Position numbers and translations under genes: made by a program. Below, one piece after another: positions 1-11,723 of a stretch of 64,000 bases of DNA. Origin of the DNA: Gnetum montanum. Lineage: Eukaryota > Streptophyta > Gnetopsida > Gnetales > Gnetaceae. The DNA is taken from positions 100,073-164,072 of the forward strand of contig MNCI01014982.1 in assembly GCA_015680685.1 (NCBI GenBank), in the 5' to 3' direction. The notes under the pieces are model-generated. The model had not been told where the DNA came from and did no database searches. It was given only the letters and a program-made list of their open reading frames with translations. Position 1 is the stretch's first letter. Each line of letters opens with the position of its first letter.

Positions 1-108
1 TTCTTAATGTATTTTCATGCACTACTAGTTTCCTAGTTTGTCATGCTTCCATTGTGTTATTACACACAATCCTCATCCTACCCAAGTGTGGTAGGATGGG
101 GTGTTACA
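1..108 (+). repeat. 3' terminus of the 5' LTR (partial)
   Basis: These bases match 4898-5015 with scattered substitutions and small indels. Both copies start TTCTTAATGTATTTTCATG and end TGTGGTAGGATGGGGTG followed by (T/C)TACA. The primer-binding site follows at once, which fixes the LTR end at 108. The rest of this LTR is upstream of the window. Confidence 0.85.
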
Positions 109-111
109 CAA

Positions 112-123
112 TGGTATTAGAGC
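112..123 (+). other. Primer-binding site, initiator tRNA-Met type
   Basis: TGGTATTAGAGC differs by one C-to-T change from TGGTATCAGAGC, the usual plant site complementary to the 3' end of initiator tRNA-Met. It starts four bases after the LTR end, where minus-strand synthesis of an LTR retrotransposon is primed. Confidence 0.75.
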
Positions 124-439
124 TCGTTCACTATGATGCTTAAGGTACTCACCAATTTGTGACTTTAGGTGAAAGACATGTATAGTAGATATGATCATGA
201 TGCTAGTGGGGCCCACAGGTCAAAAGGATCTAATGATAGATAAGCGTTGCCTCCTTAAGCATCTAGTAGTGGTCTTGCAAGTAGATAGCCATATGTTATT
301 AAACAACTATTATAGATTTTGCAATAGCATGTTGTAGCTAGTGATGCTTCCATTCACACTGTCAGGGAAGTTAAAAGTGGCAATGGTAGTTGAGACTCAG
401 AAGATTCAAATAAGTAGCCTATTGGTAGGAAATTGGTAG

Positions 440-960
440 AGTTAGAAGTTAGGACCTCATAAACTTGATGGCACTGAGGATTCCACTATAGTTATAGAGT
501 GGTTGGAGGAGTTGCAAAAGGCTTTTGATTTGATGGATTGCTCATTAGTTTAGGAGACTTGATTGGCATTATATTAGTTGGTTAATACTAGTCAACATTG
601 GTGGATGATTGAGGAGTAGGCGAAGGGATGGATTGACTAAGAGGTCACATGGGATGATTTTCTAGCATCTTTCAGATCTTATTATTTGTCTACCCAATAT
701 GCTTAGGCAAGGAGGAGGAGTTCTACTAGTTGTATTAGGGTAGTTGATCTGTGGCAAAGTATGATGCTCATTTCTCTAAGCTTAGTACCTATGTATCATA
801 GATGCATACAAATGCTTAGGCACAAACAAATATATTTGTTAGAGATTTGAGATCATCTTTGAAGGATCACATATTATCCCTCATATTGATGTCCTATGAT
901 GAGGTTAGAGAAGTTACCATGGATTTAAAGAGAAGTTAATAGGATGATGCAACTCATAGA
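440..960 (+). pseudogene. gag: gag remnant (Retrotrans_gag-like capsid)
   Basis: Frame-by-frame reading shows the order of a Ty3/gypsy gag core. PHKLDG near 450 is followed by an EWLEELQKAF helix, a paired Trp (WW) near 600, a TWDDF motif near 650, and KYDAHFSKLS near 755. At least two frameshifts and several TAG stops break it. No zinc knuckle is recognisable after it, because the sequence passes within about 60 bases to the RT tail. The family role is to form the virus-like particle. Here it is clearly dead. Confidence 0.75.
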
Positions 961-1044
961 GAGAAGTAATAGAAATAGAAGGGAGGATAGACATTTGGAT
1001 TTTGCAAAGATTACAATTGTTCATGATTGGCTTGTACTATAGTT

Positions 1045-1600
1045 AGTATCAAAGGTGCAAATTTTTTTGGGATTAGTAGGTTATTACTATAGATTTTTTG
1101 AACATTTTTCTCATATAACATCTCTTTTGACTTAGTTGTTGAGAAAGGAGACTAGCTTTGTTTGAAGCTTAGCTTATCAAGCTATGCTTGAGGAGTTGAA
1201 ATATAGATTAGTGATTGCTCTAGTGTTAGTATCTCCCACATCAGGACATCTATATGATGTTATCATTGATGCTTTGGGGGATGGATTTAGTTGTGTGTTG
1301 ATGCAAGATGGACAGGTTGTGGCTTATCCATCTCGTAAATTAAGATCACATGACATTAGATATTCCATGCATGATCTGGAGTTGGATGCTATGATATTCA
1401 CATTGATGATTTGATAGCATTATCTATATGTGGAGTAGGTTATTATTTAGACTAACCGTAGGAGCCTTTAGTATCTTATAAATTAGCCACTGTTAAACCT
1501 ACAACAACATAGATGGATGTAGTTACTTGTTGACTTTGATTTCACTTTTAAATATAGGCCTAGCAAGACTAATAAAGTAGTTGATGCATTGAGTAGGCTA
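1045..1600 (+). pseudogene. pol: RT C-terminus and RNase H remnant
   Basis: The reading begins with an FLGLVGYY motif, the usual end of the RT connection, and runs into RNase H. The longest open part (1184-1414, 76 codons) has VIIDALGDGFSCVLMQDG, the DLELDA motif with the catalytic Glu, and then YLYVE. The linker after it reads KTNKVVDALSR. The first RNase H Asp is kept (IIDA). Protease and the RT palm with its YxDD box are absent. TAG stops interrupt the linker. The order matches chromovirus pol. Confidence 0.85.
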
Positions 1601-1614
1601 GCTAGGAAGCTTAA

Positions 1615-2210
1615 TAGATTGATGATCCAATTAGATTTTCAAGAGCATATTCGAGAGCAATAGCAACATGATCCATGGTGTTAAGAATTGAGGTAGCAAA
1701 TTATCTGTGATGGACCATTCTCTGTGGATAGTCATGATGTGCTATAGAGGGATGGTCAACTATGTATTCTCTAATGTTTTTAGTTATGGATCATACATTT
1801 CTTAATGTTTCTAACTTGAAGAACCTTACATAATTTGGCCAAAAGGGAAAATTAGCTCCTAGGTACATTGGTCCTTTTGAGGTATTTCAGAGGATTGGGA
1901 GAGTGGCCTATTGAATAGCATTGCCTTCTTAGTTGGTACATGTACATCATGTGTTCCATGTATCTATGCTACAACATTATGTACTTGATGAAAATCATGT
2001 GATTAATCATTCAAGAATACAAATATAGTCTAATATCAGTTATGTAGAGTAGCTAGTAGAGATTGTTGATTGCATGGAATGATAGCTATGTAGTAAATTT
2101 CTGCCTATGGTTATGATTTTATTGAGTAGACATGGAGCTTTGGAGGTTACTTGGGAGGTGGAGATTGAGATGCATGTAGCTCATTGTAAGATCTTTTAAG
2201 AGGAAGATTC
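1615..2210 (+). pseudogene. pol: Integrase remnants: N-terminal stub and C-terminal end
   Basis: 1630-1770 resembles the stretch before the integrase zinc finger (HIREQQQHDPW, then a short QLCIL). The catalytic core is missing. From about 1780 the C-terminal domain is recognisable: KLAPRYIGPFEV, RIGRVAY, VHHVFHVSML, HYVLD. A final LEVTWEVEIEM block near 2150 is the chromovirus EATWELE tail. Stops and a large deletion make it non-functional. Confidence 0.8.
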
Positions 2211-2212
2211 TT

Positions 2213-2225
2213 GAGGAGGGAAGAG
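2213..2225 (+). other. Polypurine tract
   Basis: GAGGAGGGAAGAG is an all-purine run directly before the 3' LTR start and just after the integrase C-terminus. This is the position and composition of the plus-strand primer. Confidence 0.7.
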
Positions 2226-5015
2226 TATTACATCCCTTATGGATACATTGAGTATGGTTGTATGATTATGTTTATACATTACATATGTGGTCTCGGTGGG
2301 TTATCGGGGAGTTAGTTTGTTATGATTGCACTTTATATGTCATGATTCTTTAGCCTTTATGTTATGATTATGATGTCTTTACATGCTTGAATAACATGAT
2401 TATGTACACTAGCCTTGTGGGATGTGTTAGATAGGTGATGTGACTGGCAAGGATGTTGGATTGGGGTACCAGAGAAACTATTTAGTATGCATTTATGCTT
2501 TATTTGTAATTTTGATATTTATGCATTTGAACTATAGCATTATGTTATGTAATTTTTAAATGCGATTTTAGCATGTGAATGTATAGAGCATTTGATATGG
2601 ATCTTATAAGTTCAAATAGATGTTGATTTGGAGTCTTGGTGTATTTATTATGCATGATTGAAATGTAGGACATTAATATAGAGGAAAAGAAAAAAAATTT
2701 CTTATGAAAAAAATTATTTAGTTTTTTAAAAAAATTTAATTTTAAAAAAATACAAGTAAATCAAGTTTTTCATGTGACGTGCTTAACCAAAATAAAAATT
2801 AACTTTTATTCATAAAGCATAAGCATTAGTTTTTTAAAAATAACTCCATGTCACTTTGTTCTTTTCTACCATTGTCTTCTATATATTTACCCATAGAATT
2901 TTGGTTTTTGTTTTTTCTTCTTCGTATGAATAGAAACTAAGTTGAATCCTATTTTCTCTTATTCTTCTATTTTCTTCCATTTTCCACGCTTTTTCTGAAT
3001 TTTGAACTTTGTGATTGGATTTTTATTTACTTTGAAATTGGATTTGGGATTATTGTGGTTGTTTTTACATAGGTACACAACTTTTTTGGAGTGAAATGAA
3101 GTTCTACTAGATTTTTGAATGTTTTATGCTAATTTTGGACTTTTTGCTTCAACAATTTTAATTAGTGGGTTGTCTTTACGTTTTTCCCATATGTTTATGT
3201 TGGATTAGTATATATGATTATGCAATGTGGGCATGTAGGATGGATAGTTAAGAGATTGATTTTGGACATATTGTTTTGCAGATTTTCTAAAATTTTAGGC
3301 TTTTGATTGTTTACTAATAAATATGCAATGTACAAAATGATGTGAACTTGTGAAATATTAGAGGTGATGTTGATGAGACTGGCATGGTTATAATATTATA
3401 TTTTATAGACCTATTATTATGCAGGAGCTTCTAAGAGTTTCAATTATAATTGGCTATAATTAAATATTATTATTTATTACTTTATTAATTAAACATCAAA
3501 CACATATAAATTTTCTTCCAAGAGTTCGATTGGGGTGAAATTAGTATCACTAGAATTATCTTGAGATGTACTTTCTAATCATGGAATTTGTTTTCTCTTT
3601 TAACATGGTGGTTTCAATAGTGGTTATTTATATAGAATTATATGTGAAAGTATGGTTATGGTGCAAAATTTTGTTTTGTCAAGTTATGGTATTGTTTTCA
3701 TGGAAAGTATGTGACTATTTTCATGGAATGAATGTGACTATTAGGTGTGGATGTATGTAGTCATGTTATGTTTATTTTGGATGGGTTGTGCTTATGACAT
3801 GTATTGGCTTAAGCTAGCCTTGATTTGTACATGTCATGACAATAATGCTTGTAGTAATCATTGACAAGTGGTGCTATCATAAGGGTGTGGATTGGTTAGT
3901 GATGAGGCATCCTAGAGGTAGTTATGGATTGATACCCACTATGATGCATTAGTAAGACTTCTGTCTCATGCCTCATCCAAAGGGTGGAAGAGCATAGGTA
4001 TGTTTGTCCCTATAGTCAGTCCTCTAGAAGGCTAGTGGTTGCTAGTCATAGGTTGATGGACCCTAGCATCAATTGAATAAATAAAAAAGTAATAAAAGAC
4101 CTATAGGAAATGACTGTTTATAAGTACTCATGGCAATGTTTCACATGCTACATTTAGTGTGGATATGCTAGTGACCATATGGAAAAGGTATATATGATGA
4201 TATTAGTTTATGTGTCATAGCATGGATAATATATTTTATGATTGATGTATGATTATGTAGTCAATGTATTGTTTGATGATATGGAGTGGGTACGATGGCA
4301 TGAACATGATAGCATAGATATATGTGGTGTGGTGTAATGGATGTATGATTGATTATGTTTGATAGCGATTATATCTATGACTATGTGATAACCATCTGTT
4401 CACTTTAGTAATGGTTATGCCAGTGTTATGTATGATATCATATGTACATGTATTGCTTTGATCATTTGAAAGACTAACAGTTAATGCATGTTATCTTGTA
4501 TTCCATTCCTCTCCTCCAGTGCAACACTTGTTGACCATCTAGCAGGGGAAGTGCAAAGGCTTTCCACTCAGTTTTATACTAACTTTATTTAGTTATAGGT
4601 GGAAGTCGCAGGGATGTAGGTGAGCATTGAGAGAACATAGAGGAGGGAAAAATCTTTAGGGATTAATTGATGTATATTTTTGTGTATGGTAGTGTGGAAT
4701 TTTCATATTTTATGGTTCTAATAATACTCTTATGTATATGATGATGTTTATGTTTTTCATACTCTGAGAGTAGTACAGATTTTTAGTTTATGTAGAGACA
4801 TGTAATTTTATAAATTGAAATGTATGCTTATACTTTGATTTGGTATGGAATGTTTTGTAGTTTGACCTTCTTTAATATTTATACATTGAGTGATTAATTC
4901 TTAATGTATTTTCATGTACTACAGTTTCTTAGTTTGTCATACTTTCATTGTGTTATTACTAGTGATCCTAGGCATCATTTTGTCCTAGCCAGGTGTGGTA
5001 GGATGGGGTGCTACA
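2226..5015 (+). repeat. 3' LTR, about 2.79 kb
   Basis: It starts TATTACATCCC after the polypurine tract and ends GGGGTGCTACA. These ends are imperfect inverted copies of each other, as in TGTAACA...TGTTACA LTRs. The last 118 bases match the 5' LTR end at 1-108. The interior is AT-rich without a recognisable gene. The small ORF at 3566-3760 has no family features. GTTAT follows the LTR, but the matching left target duplication is outside the window. Confidence 0.8.
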
Positions 5016-5939
5016 GTTATGCTCTTGCTACTATAAAATAATTGCATATAAAAACTTTCAAATAGAGTAGAGAACAAGTAGTTGAAGATACTTCCAAATG
5101 CAAAGAAAGAAAGTAGACAAAGCACGTCGATCACCAAGAATAATTTTATTGCCATTTGATCAAACGTTGCTATAAATTTTGGATGTTTATTTTCCAAGCA
5201 TGTTATGCAATATGACTCTTAAAAAATCTATGAGAAAAAGAGTCTTTACTTTCACAAAGAGGACATTGAGGAAAAAATTTTTTGGTATGTGTTAAGATGA
5301 GTGCTAATAGGGAGACCTTGATGAATATGACACCATAAAAAATACAAATTTTTGAAAAGCCAGGGGATTTTCAAATATCTTTCATTTTCTTCATCTAAAA
5401 ATGTTGTGATAGTGGCATATTCTAGATCTTATTGAATTTTTTATGAATAAAATCATTCTTTTCAAAAAAATATCTAGAAATGCTAGATGCAAACTATTGG
5501 AAACTTTAAATAAATTTTCAAGATCAAACATTAATTTTTCAAAATCTTCTTTTCTATTTCTATTCAAACTATAGAGGCTAGAAGCATCCTTCTATGTAAT
5601 CTATCTATCATGCATAAATAGATAGGAAATTATACCAAACTTGCTCCAAGTAGTACATAATCTACATGAGTTAGTAGCCTAAGCTCATTTACTAAAAGAA
5701 AGCCACCATGGGCTAATTTGCTTAAGCATATCTTCTAAAATTTTAATATGATTATAATTCTAATACTTACCAAGCTTGCACTATGTATTCTAAATTTATT
5801 TAAGAACTAAAGAGCCATAGATAGAAATGACCTTAGGAAAAAGAAGATAGTTAAGAAAATTATTAGAAGACTAGCTGTTATCATTTTTAAGATTTTCTTA
5901 TATAAGTTTCTTTGTTAAAAGGAGCATCCATAGATTATT
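5016..5939 (-). pseudogene. LINE 3' part: end of ORF2 with C-terminal zinc knuckle
   Basis: The minus strand reads HQGLPISTHLN followed by FFPQCPLCESKDSFSH and RFFKSHIA. This is the zinc-binding end of plant L1-type ORF2 proteins (CPxCxxxxE/DxxxHxFxxC). Further upstream on that strand a GGFLLVNELRLL stretch near 5690 matches the usual post-RT region. Many stops and frameshifts are present. It continues the LINE at 9169-11520 and is separated from it only by the solo LTR. The LINE 3' tail is not visible. Confidence 0.75.
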
Positions 5940-8900
5940 TGTAACAACCCCTATTTTAGTAAAGGTTGCATAATGGTTGAGGATGGATAATAATATTAAT
6001 ATTAATGTTTTTGTATGCATAATTAATTTTTCTTAGCATGCGATAAATTTTTATTAATCATGTTTACTTATTTTTATCATTATGCATGATTATTGATTTT
6101 TACCTATCACTGTGTGCACTAACCAGATGAATGAGTTGTGGTAAGTTCTCATAAATGCTATGGCATGGGCATGGTATGGTTATGATGGCTATGATGGCAT
6201 GACATGTGATTTAGCCATGTAATTTGTAATTTTAAATTTACTTTGGTTATTGTTTATATTAAATGGGAAAAAGGTAGATGAGTCACATGGATCTTGGAGG
6301 TAGATAGGAGAGGGTACCTAGGTCACATGGGTTGGGGGTACATAGAGTAGAAAAGAAGCCTTTAAGTACCACACACTTTGTTAACCCAAAGCATTATTAG
6401 TCTTTTAGCTCTTGAGTTGTAGGACTTCTAGGTTGGAGAATTTTGAGGAGCTTGTTAGTCTAGGGAGCACATTGGAAGACTCAAGTAATAGAATCTAGCA
6501 ACATTTCAGGTGAGTAATCTTGGCCCCCTTTTCATGGTTGTTTTAGTTCATCACATTTTGGATAGATTGGGGTTGGGTTTTGCTTTAGTTGATGGAAAAT
6601 ATTATAGATCTAGCATATTTTATATATGTATTTCTTCCATGTTTTGAATCTAAATTTTCATTGCTAGGTTTTTTGATTTTTTCTGATTTAAAGTACTTCC
6701 AATGAAATTTGAGTTTTGAGGGTTTAGGATGATTGGCATAGGGATTGGTAAAATGCCCATGTATCTCTCTATATTTAGAATCTGATTACTATATACCTAT
6801 TTTTGGATTTCTTAAGAAATTATATACAATTTTTATGAAGGAATTAGATAGTAATTCATTGTAGATGAGGTGCTACATGTTATTTTCCAGTGGTGTCCAG
6901 AATAGGGTCTAGAGTTAAAGAAATATCTCTATTTTGATTAAGTCTTTGATTCTAAAATTTTAGTATGATACTTACAACATATATACCATCTAGATCTAAG
7001 TAGAAGAATTGGAATGTAGAATGTGTAGTTAGAGTTATAATTCCATCTTTTGGGGTTGTCTGAATTTATCTAAATTTATGAAGAAATCTAATATAAAAAT
7101 TCATCTATTAATAACAACTTATCTGTCACTCAATTTCTTTTGAAATTTTTATTAGGATTATATGTTGATGTCATATTTCCAATCAAAGAAGAAGGAGTTA
7201 AAAATGTGATTATTTGATAAAGTTATATGAGATTTACTCTCGGTCACTCATTTTGTCTCTTTTTTTGATTACCAATAATGTTGGATTGATATCTATTGTT
7301 GTGAATCTGTAATTTTTTAAATAGTTTTATAGTAAGTAAGTAAGGAGATTAGATTTTAGTTGAATCATTAATTAAGAGGAAATTCTTAGGAATGTGTAAG
7401 TTATGAGAGTTTTATTGTGATTGTTTAGTTTTCCTATTATCTTGTTTGAGAGGTTGAATTCTAGTGAAGTTGTTGGGGGATGTGTATCATTTTCTAATTT
7501 TGATCCTGGCATTGCTATATCTCTCTTGATTTTTTTTGGATATTACCCATTGCAAATTATTGAAGTGATGTGACTTTTAATTGATTATGAATCTTTGGAT
7601 ATTTGGGACTTGTATTTTGTTGAGTTTGTTCTTGTCATTAGGTGTTGAAATCTTGGAGGATTTGAATCTATTGAATTGTATTTTGTTGGATTCTTGGACC
7701 ATTTGATTTTTTGGGACATGCTAGATTGTTGATCTTGGAATTTTTGTAGAAAATGTTAGATTTTGGAATTTTGGATGACATGTTGGATTGATGGTGCTTT
7801 TGTTGGCTTATGTAAAAATGATGTTAAGTAAAGTCCCTCCATTATCAATGTTAGTTTGCCATCTTTTGATGATTGTGAGATGGTTGGATGATACCATGGT
7901 TTGATTATTTGCTATGTGTTTGGATGATGGAGCTAGCACCAAGTTTTTGGCTGGTTGGAGATGAGGTTCCCTAGAGTTGATTTTTTTGATTGACCCCCAT
8001 TCTTAGTGCACCAGTGTGGCTCTTGCTATAGGTTCCATTTGGCAAGAGAGGGTGATCCATGACTCATTGGTCTTTTTTGGTTCCTCTAGATTGCTAGAGG
8101 TGGGTATCCATAGGAACACCTCTAGCACCAACATGTTTGGAAACATTGGTGAGGATCCACAAGGACCACCTTGGTTTGAATCTTGGTGGGGATCCACAAG
8201 AACCATCTTCATTCATCGAAACTAATAATAAATCCATGTGCATGGTAATTTGATATTTTGTTGAAAACTTTAATTTGGAAATTTGAAAGTATTCATGACA
8301 AATTGATACACATTGACACTAAGTGCAGTGCGTGCTAGCCTCCTTGTTTGTTTGGTTAGTGGGTGGAGTGGATGGATGTTGATTTTTGGATTGTGGTGAT
8401 GGTCAAATGGCTTGATTTCATTCTTAATGGATTACTGTGTGGGATTAGGTTTTTGGCATGTTTGTGGATTCTTAGTTTCTATTTGATGAATGATCTTGGA
8501 TGTTTGTATGGTTTTGTGTTTGGATATGCTTTGCATTGATTATTTTTCATGTTTCCATGCCCTACCTATTCCCTATGAAACCTAACCTTGATTCAGTTGG
8601 AAGATGGTGCCAAGGTTACTCACTCAATGGTAGTTGATATTTTTGTTTTGTGTATAGGTACTTCGGGCTAGGAAGAGCATGGAGTTCATGTGGTACCTAG
8701 GAGATGCTCATAATATAAGATGAAATTATATGTTATTTGAAATTATTATTTTCATTTTATATGATGCATAGTAATTTGATTTATGTGCTTAGTCTTTTAT
8801 AGTAGACCTTGTATAGATTATGAATTATGTAGTGACAATGAGAACTTATGATGTTTCTTTATGTAAGATGTTTTAGCTGAGATAATTATGGAATTTATGA

Positions 8901-9168
8901 TGTCATTGATGTAAGATTTATTTTAGTGGATGATTATAATTTAAATATTTATTAATTTTTTATATAGTTATCTTAATATTAAAAGATATAATTTGTTCCC
9001 ATTATCTTATCATTTAATCTCTTCTTCCTCTTGGTCATGGCTTTACCATACTTCTTTCCACTACATTGGAATGAAATGATTTCATTACTCTGCCATGACC
9101 AGCCTTTGGTATTCATTGTTACCCCACATAATGCTCTTCATCCTACGGGTAGGAAGGAGGGTGTTACA
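5940..9168 (+). mobile_element. Solo LTR (about 3.23 kb) inserted in the LINE
   Basis: It begins TGTAACAACCCC and ends GGAGGGTGTTACA, giving terminal inverted repeats like those of the LTR at 2226-5015. The flanks are TTATT (5935-5939) and TTATC (9169-9173), a 5-bp target duplication with one change. LINE coding sequence lies on both sides in the same strand and order. No internal gag or pol is present, so this is a single LTR left by recombination of a complete element. The 69-codon ORFs on both strands near 8003-8225 come from an inverted-repeat segment and are not genes. Confidence 0.82.
8093..8126. repeat. Perfect 10-bp inverted repeat within the solo LTR
   Basis: GCTAGAGGTG (8093-8102) and CACCTCTAGC (8117-8126) are exact reverse complements around a 14-base spacer. 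A BamHI-like GGATCCACAAG(A/G) word recurs twice shortly downstream. The segment may form a stem-loop in the LTR transcript. Confidence 0.7.
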
Positions 9169-10640
9169 TTATCTTCATTAATGTACTTTGACATTCATTT
9201 TACTACAAGAGAAAAACCCTAGTTATAATAATTAATGAGGCCAAGTGCTTCATCATTCTTGCTACTAGTGCAAATATCTTGAGTAATTCTAGAAAATCCT
9301 TTTCTATGTTGCTTAAGAAATCAAAGAAACTAATGGACCATAAATCAATTCTATCATAAGACATTTTAGAAGGAGCCCAGCAATTAGATTAATAAACATG
9401 AGTTGATTAGAGCATTTACTTAATAACTAAAACATAGCCAATACATGTGAGCTTGTTTTCTTTCCATTTATCAAGATTTTTTTTAATTTTATCAATAACA
9501 TACTTCCATAAAATAGTATGATTAGGAACAAAATAAAAAGATATTCTTAAAATTTTAAAGATAAAATATTTTTAAAAAGGATTTTTCAATGCTTGAGAAT
9601 AACCCATTCATCAATATTAGCATGACTATAGACAACAAATTTTTGCTAATTAATATGAGAGCTAGATAACAAGTAGATAATTTCCTTTTAGTTAATAGAA
9701 TAAAGCCCACTACATGTACTTCTATGATATACTAATATTATTTAAGATATGTTTTCCTTTCAACAAAACCTATCTACTTAGGTCTTTTGATATCTTCTAT
9801 AACTTCCTGAATCCAACAAGTTATGCATTCAAGTAAAATTTCATAGGTGTTGTTAAGAAGAGAAATAGTTATAAAATTACCAATATATTAAAGAGCTCCA
9901 TTCTTAGGAAGAAGACCACTCACACCTTTGTTAATATTTTTTCGAAGAAAAACTTTTTTAATAGCTTCTTGAAAAACATGAAAGAGATCATCTTTGATAA
10001 TGTTCCAATTCTTCTTTAAAAATTCTCTTAGAAAATCATCAAATCCTATAGTTATATCAGCTTCTGAACTAAAATCCATTGCTTTGATTTTTTTTTTGTA
10101 ATTTATACTTTAAGAATATTTCAATGAGCTTCTATTATAAGATAAAAAATATGTGCATTAGAGGCCTAGAAGGATTCCTTACTAAAACCTTCAGAAAAAA
10201 ATAGAAAAAAATGATTTACTAAAAAACTAGTAATAATTTTAGTATCTATAATGATAGAATCATTTATAAAATGTAATTTTGGTTTATGTACTTGGTTATT
10301 TCCTTTAAGAAATTTTAAAAATTTCTTATAAGGTTCATCTTTAATTTTCAGCCAAGACATGTAACTTTCAGTGAGAGCACTTTTAACTTCAAAAGTATTC
10401 AAACATTGTTTATCATAGTGAGCTTTAGTGAAGGATTTTTGAGTTTTAAAATAAAAAGAATTCTAGTGTAAAAGAAGTTGGATTTTCCTAACAAATTCTA
10501 TAAGATCTTCTTCAACTTGACAGTTTCGCTCAATAAATTTCTTTCTAAACCTCTTGCATAAATTTTGACTGTACAAGTAGTTCATTGCCACTAGTTAATC
10601 CAACTAATATCACAAATAGGTATTTTTTTCTGCATTCCAT
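9169..10640 (-). pseudogene. LINE ORF2 reverse transcriptase, 5' half
   Basis: On the minus strand 9888-10079 reads FDDFLREFLKKNWNIIKDDL, then NINKG, GLLPKNGA and a degenerate YIGNFxxISLLN. This is the conserved plant L1 block (DGF..FFKK.W..I..D...; N.T.I.LIPK; ..RPISL.N). Further left are degenerate matches to the following RT helices. The palm YxDD box is not seen, because the domain is cut by the solo LTR at 9168. Frameshifts and stops are frequent. Confidence 0.78.
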
Positions 10641-11520
10641 AAAGAATTTAAAATATTTTTTTCCACTACATCCTATGAATATATTAACATTCATATAAAA
10701 AAACTCTTTCTTTCAAAAGAAGGAAGAATTAATTCTTGAGAGAAAAATGCTGATAGGAAAATCATTTAACAAAGTAACATTTGTATAAACTTTACTTTAC
10801 TTGTAGACTTTCAAAAAGAAACATTAGAGATGTAAAATATATCAAGATAATAATAAATTCTATCATTTTCTTGCTCATAATTATACCAAGTATAATGATT
10901 CTTATTTTAATAATGTGAGAATAAAGAGCTAATATTAGAAAGAAAATATTTGTTTTTAGGATTACACCAATATTTTTTCTTAAGAAGGTATATTAGGAGG
11001 AAGACTATCAAGTTTATCTAAATGACTTTTAACCATATTGAAATCATCTCCAATTATTCAAGGAATTTTAGGCAAAGATAGAAGATATTTCCAAACTTCT
11101 AATAGATCTTTTGAATTATAAGAAGAGAAAATATTATAGAGACTAAAGTCTCCCTTTTTACTATGAAAAGTGATCCAAATAACTATTCCAAGATTATCAA
11201 AGCCAAAATTCAAAACTTTTCAGGTATAATTTTTATTAGCTAAAGTAGTATCATATCCTTTATCAACTTCATGAGTAGTAGAAAAAACATTATAGTTTGT
11301 TAAAATGCATTTTCTAATAAAACTAATATCATATACTAAAATTTTAATTTCATACAAGAAAAGAAAATCTAAAGATAAATGTTGGCTTAAAAAGTACTCT
11401 TTGATAAGCTTTGCTTAAGACCTCTTAGAAGGCTCCAAACATTCTATGATAAAACTAACATTAAGTTATAGGGAAGGAGGCCCCCATCCTTGATTTTTCA
11501 AGCTTAGCATTTGTCTCACA
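10641..11520 (-). pseudogene. LINE ORF2 apurinic-type endonuclease
   Basis: The minus strand shows an N-terminal block near 11470-11340 (NVSFIIE, then AKLIKEYFLSQHLSLDFLFL, then E-I-K). It corresponds to the 'WNxRGLN...LQETK' start of L1 endonucleases. Near 11030-11060 it reads IIGDDFNMV, the GDFN catalytic box with one extra residue. The order endonuclease, RT, zinc knuckle runs right to left, consistent with a single LINE. Multiple stops are present. Confidence 0.75.
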
Positions 11521-11723
11521 ATCTATGCCACTAATAGATAAGAAAACATGATTTTATAAGAAAACATTTGGAGTACTAGTATAAATTGAGAGAGAAGAAG
11601 ATACCTTAGGGGTTAAATTAAAATTAGTATCTTCAACCCTTTTCTTTTTGTGTTCACTAAATGAAATCTATCTACATTAGAATTTTTATTACTTGTCCTT
11701 GCAATTTTTTTTAAAGATGAATT
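11521..11723. other. Unassigned, probably LINE 5' flank
   Basis: About 200 bases between the endonuclease start and the LTR terminus at 11724. No motif is recognised. It is probably the remaining LINE 5' region or the sequence into which the LINE inserted. Confidence 0.4.

Larger units (their letters stand above)
1..5015 (+). mobile_element. Decayed Ty3/gypsy chromovirus (Del/Tekay-like), 5' end outside window
   Basis: The element runs from the last 108 bases of a 5' LTR to a complete 3' LTR. Both LTRs end in the same roughly 110-base stretch closing with a GGGGTG(T/C)TACA terminus. Between them lie a primer-binding site, gag, the end of RT plus RNase H, integrase remnants and a polypurine tract, all in plus orientation. 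The internal part is only about 2.1 kb, so protease, most of RT and the integrase core are deleted. The 5' target duplication lies outside the window. The LTR is very long, which fits the Del/Tekay group of chromoviruses. Confidence 0.85.
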
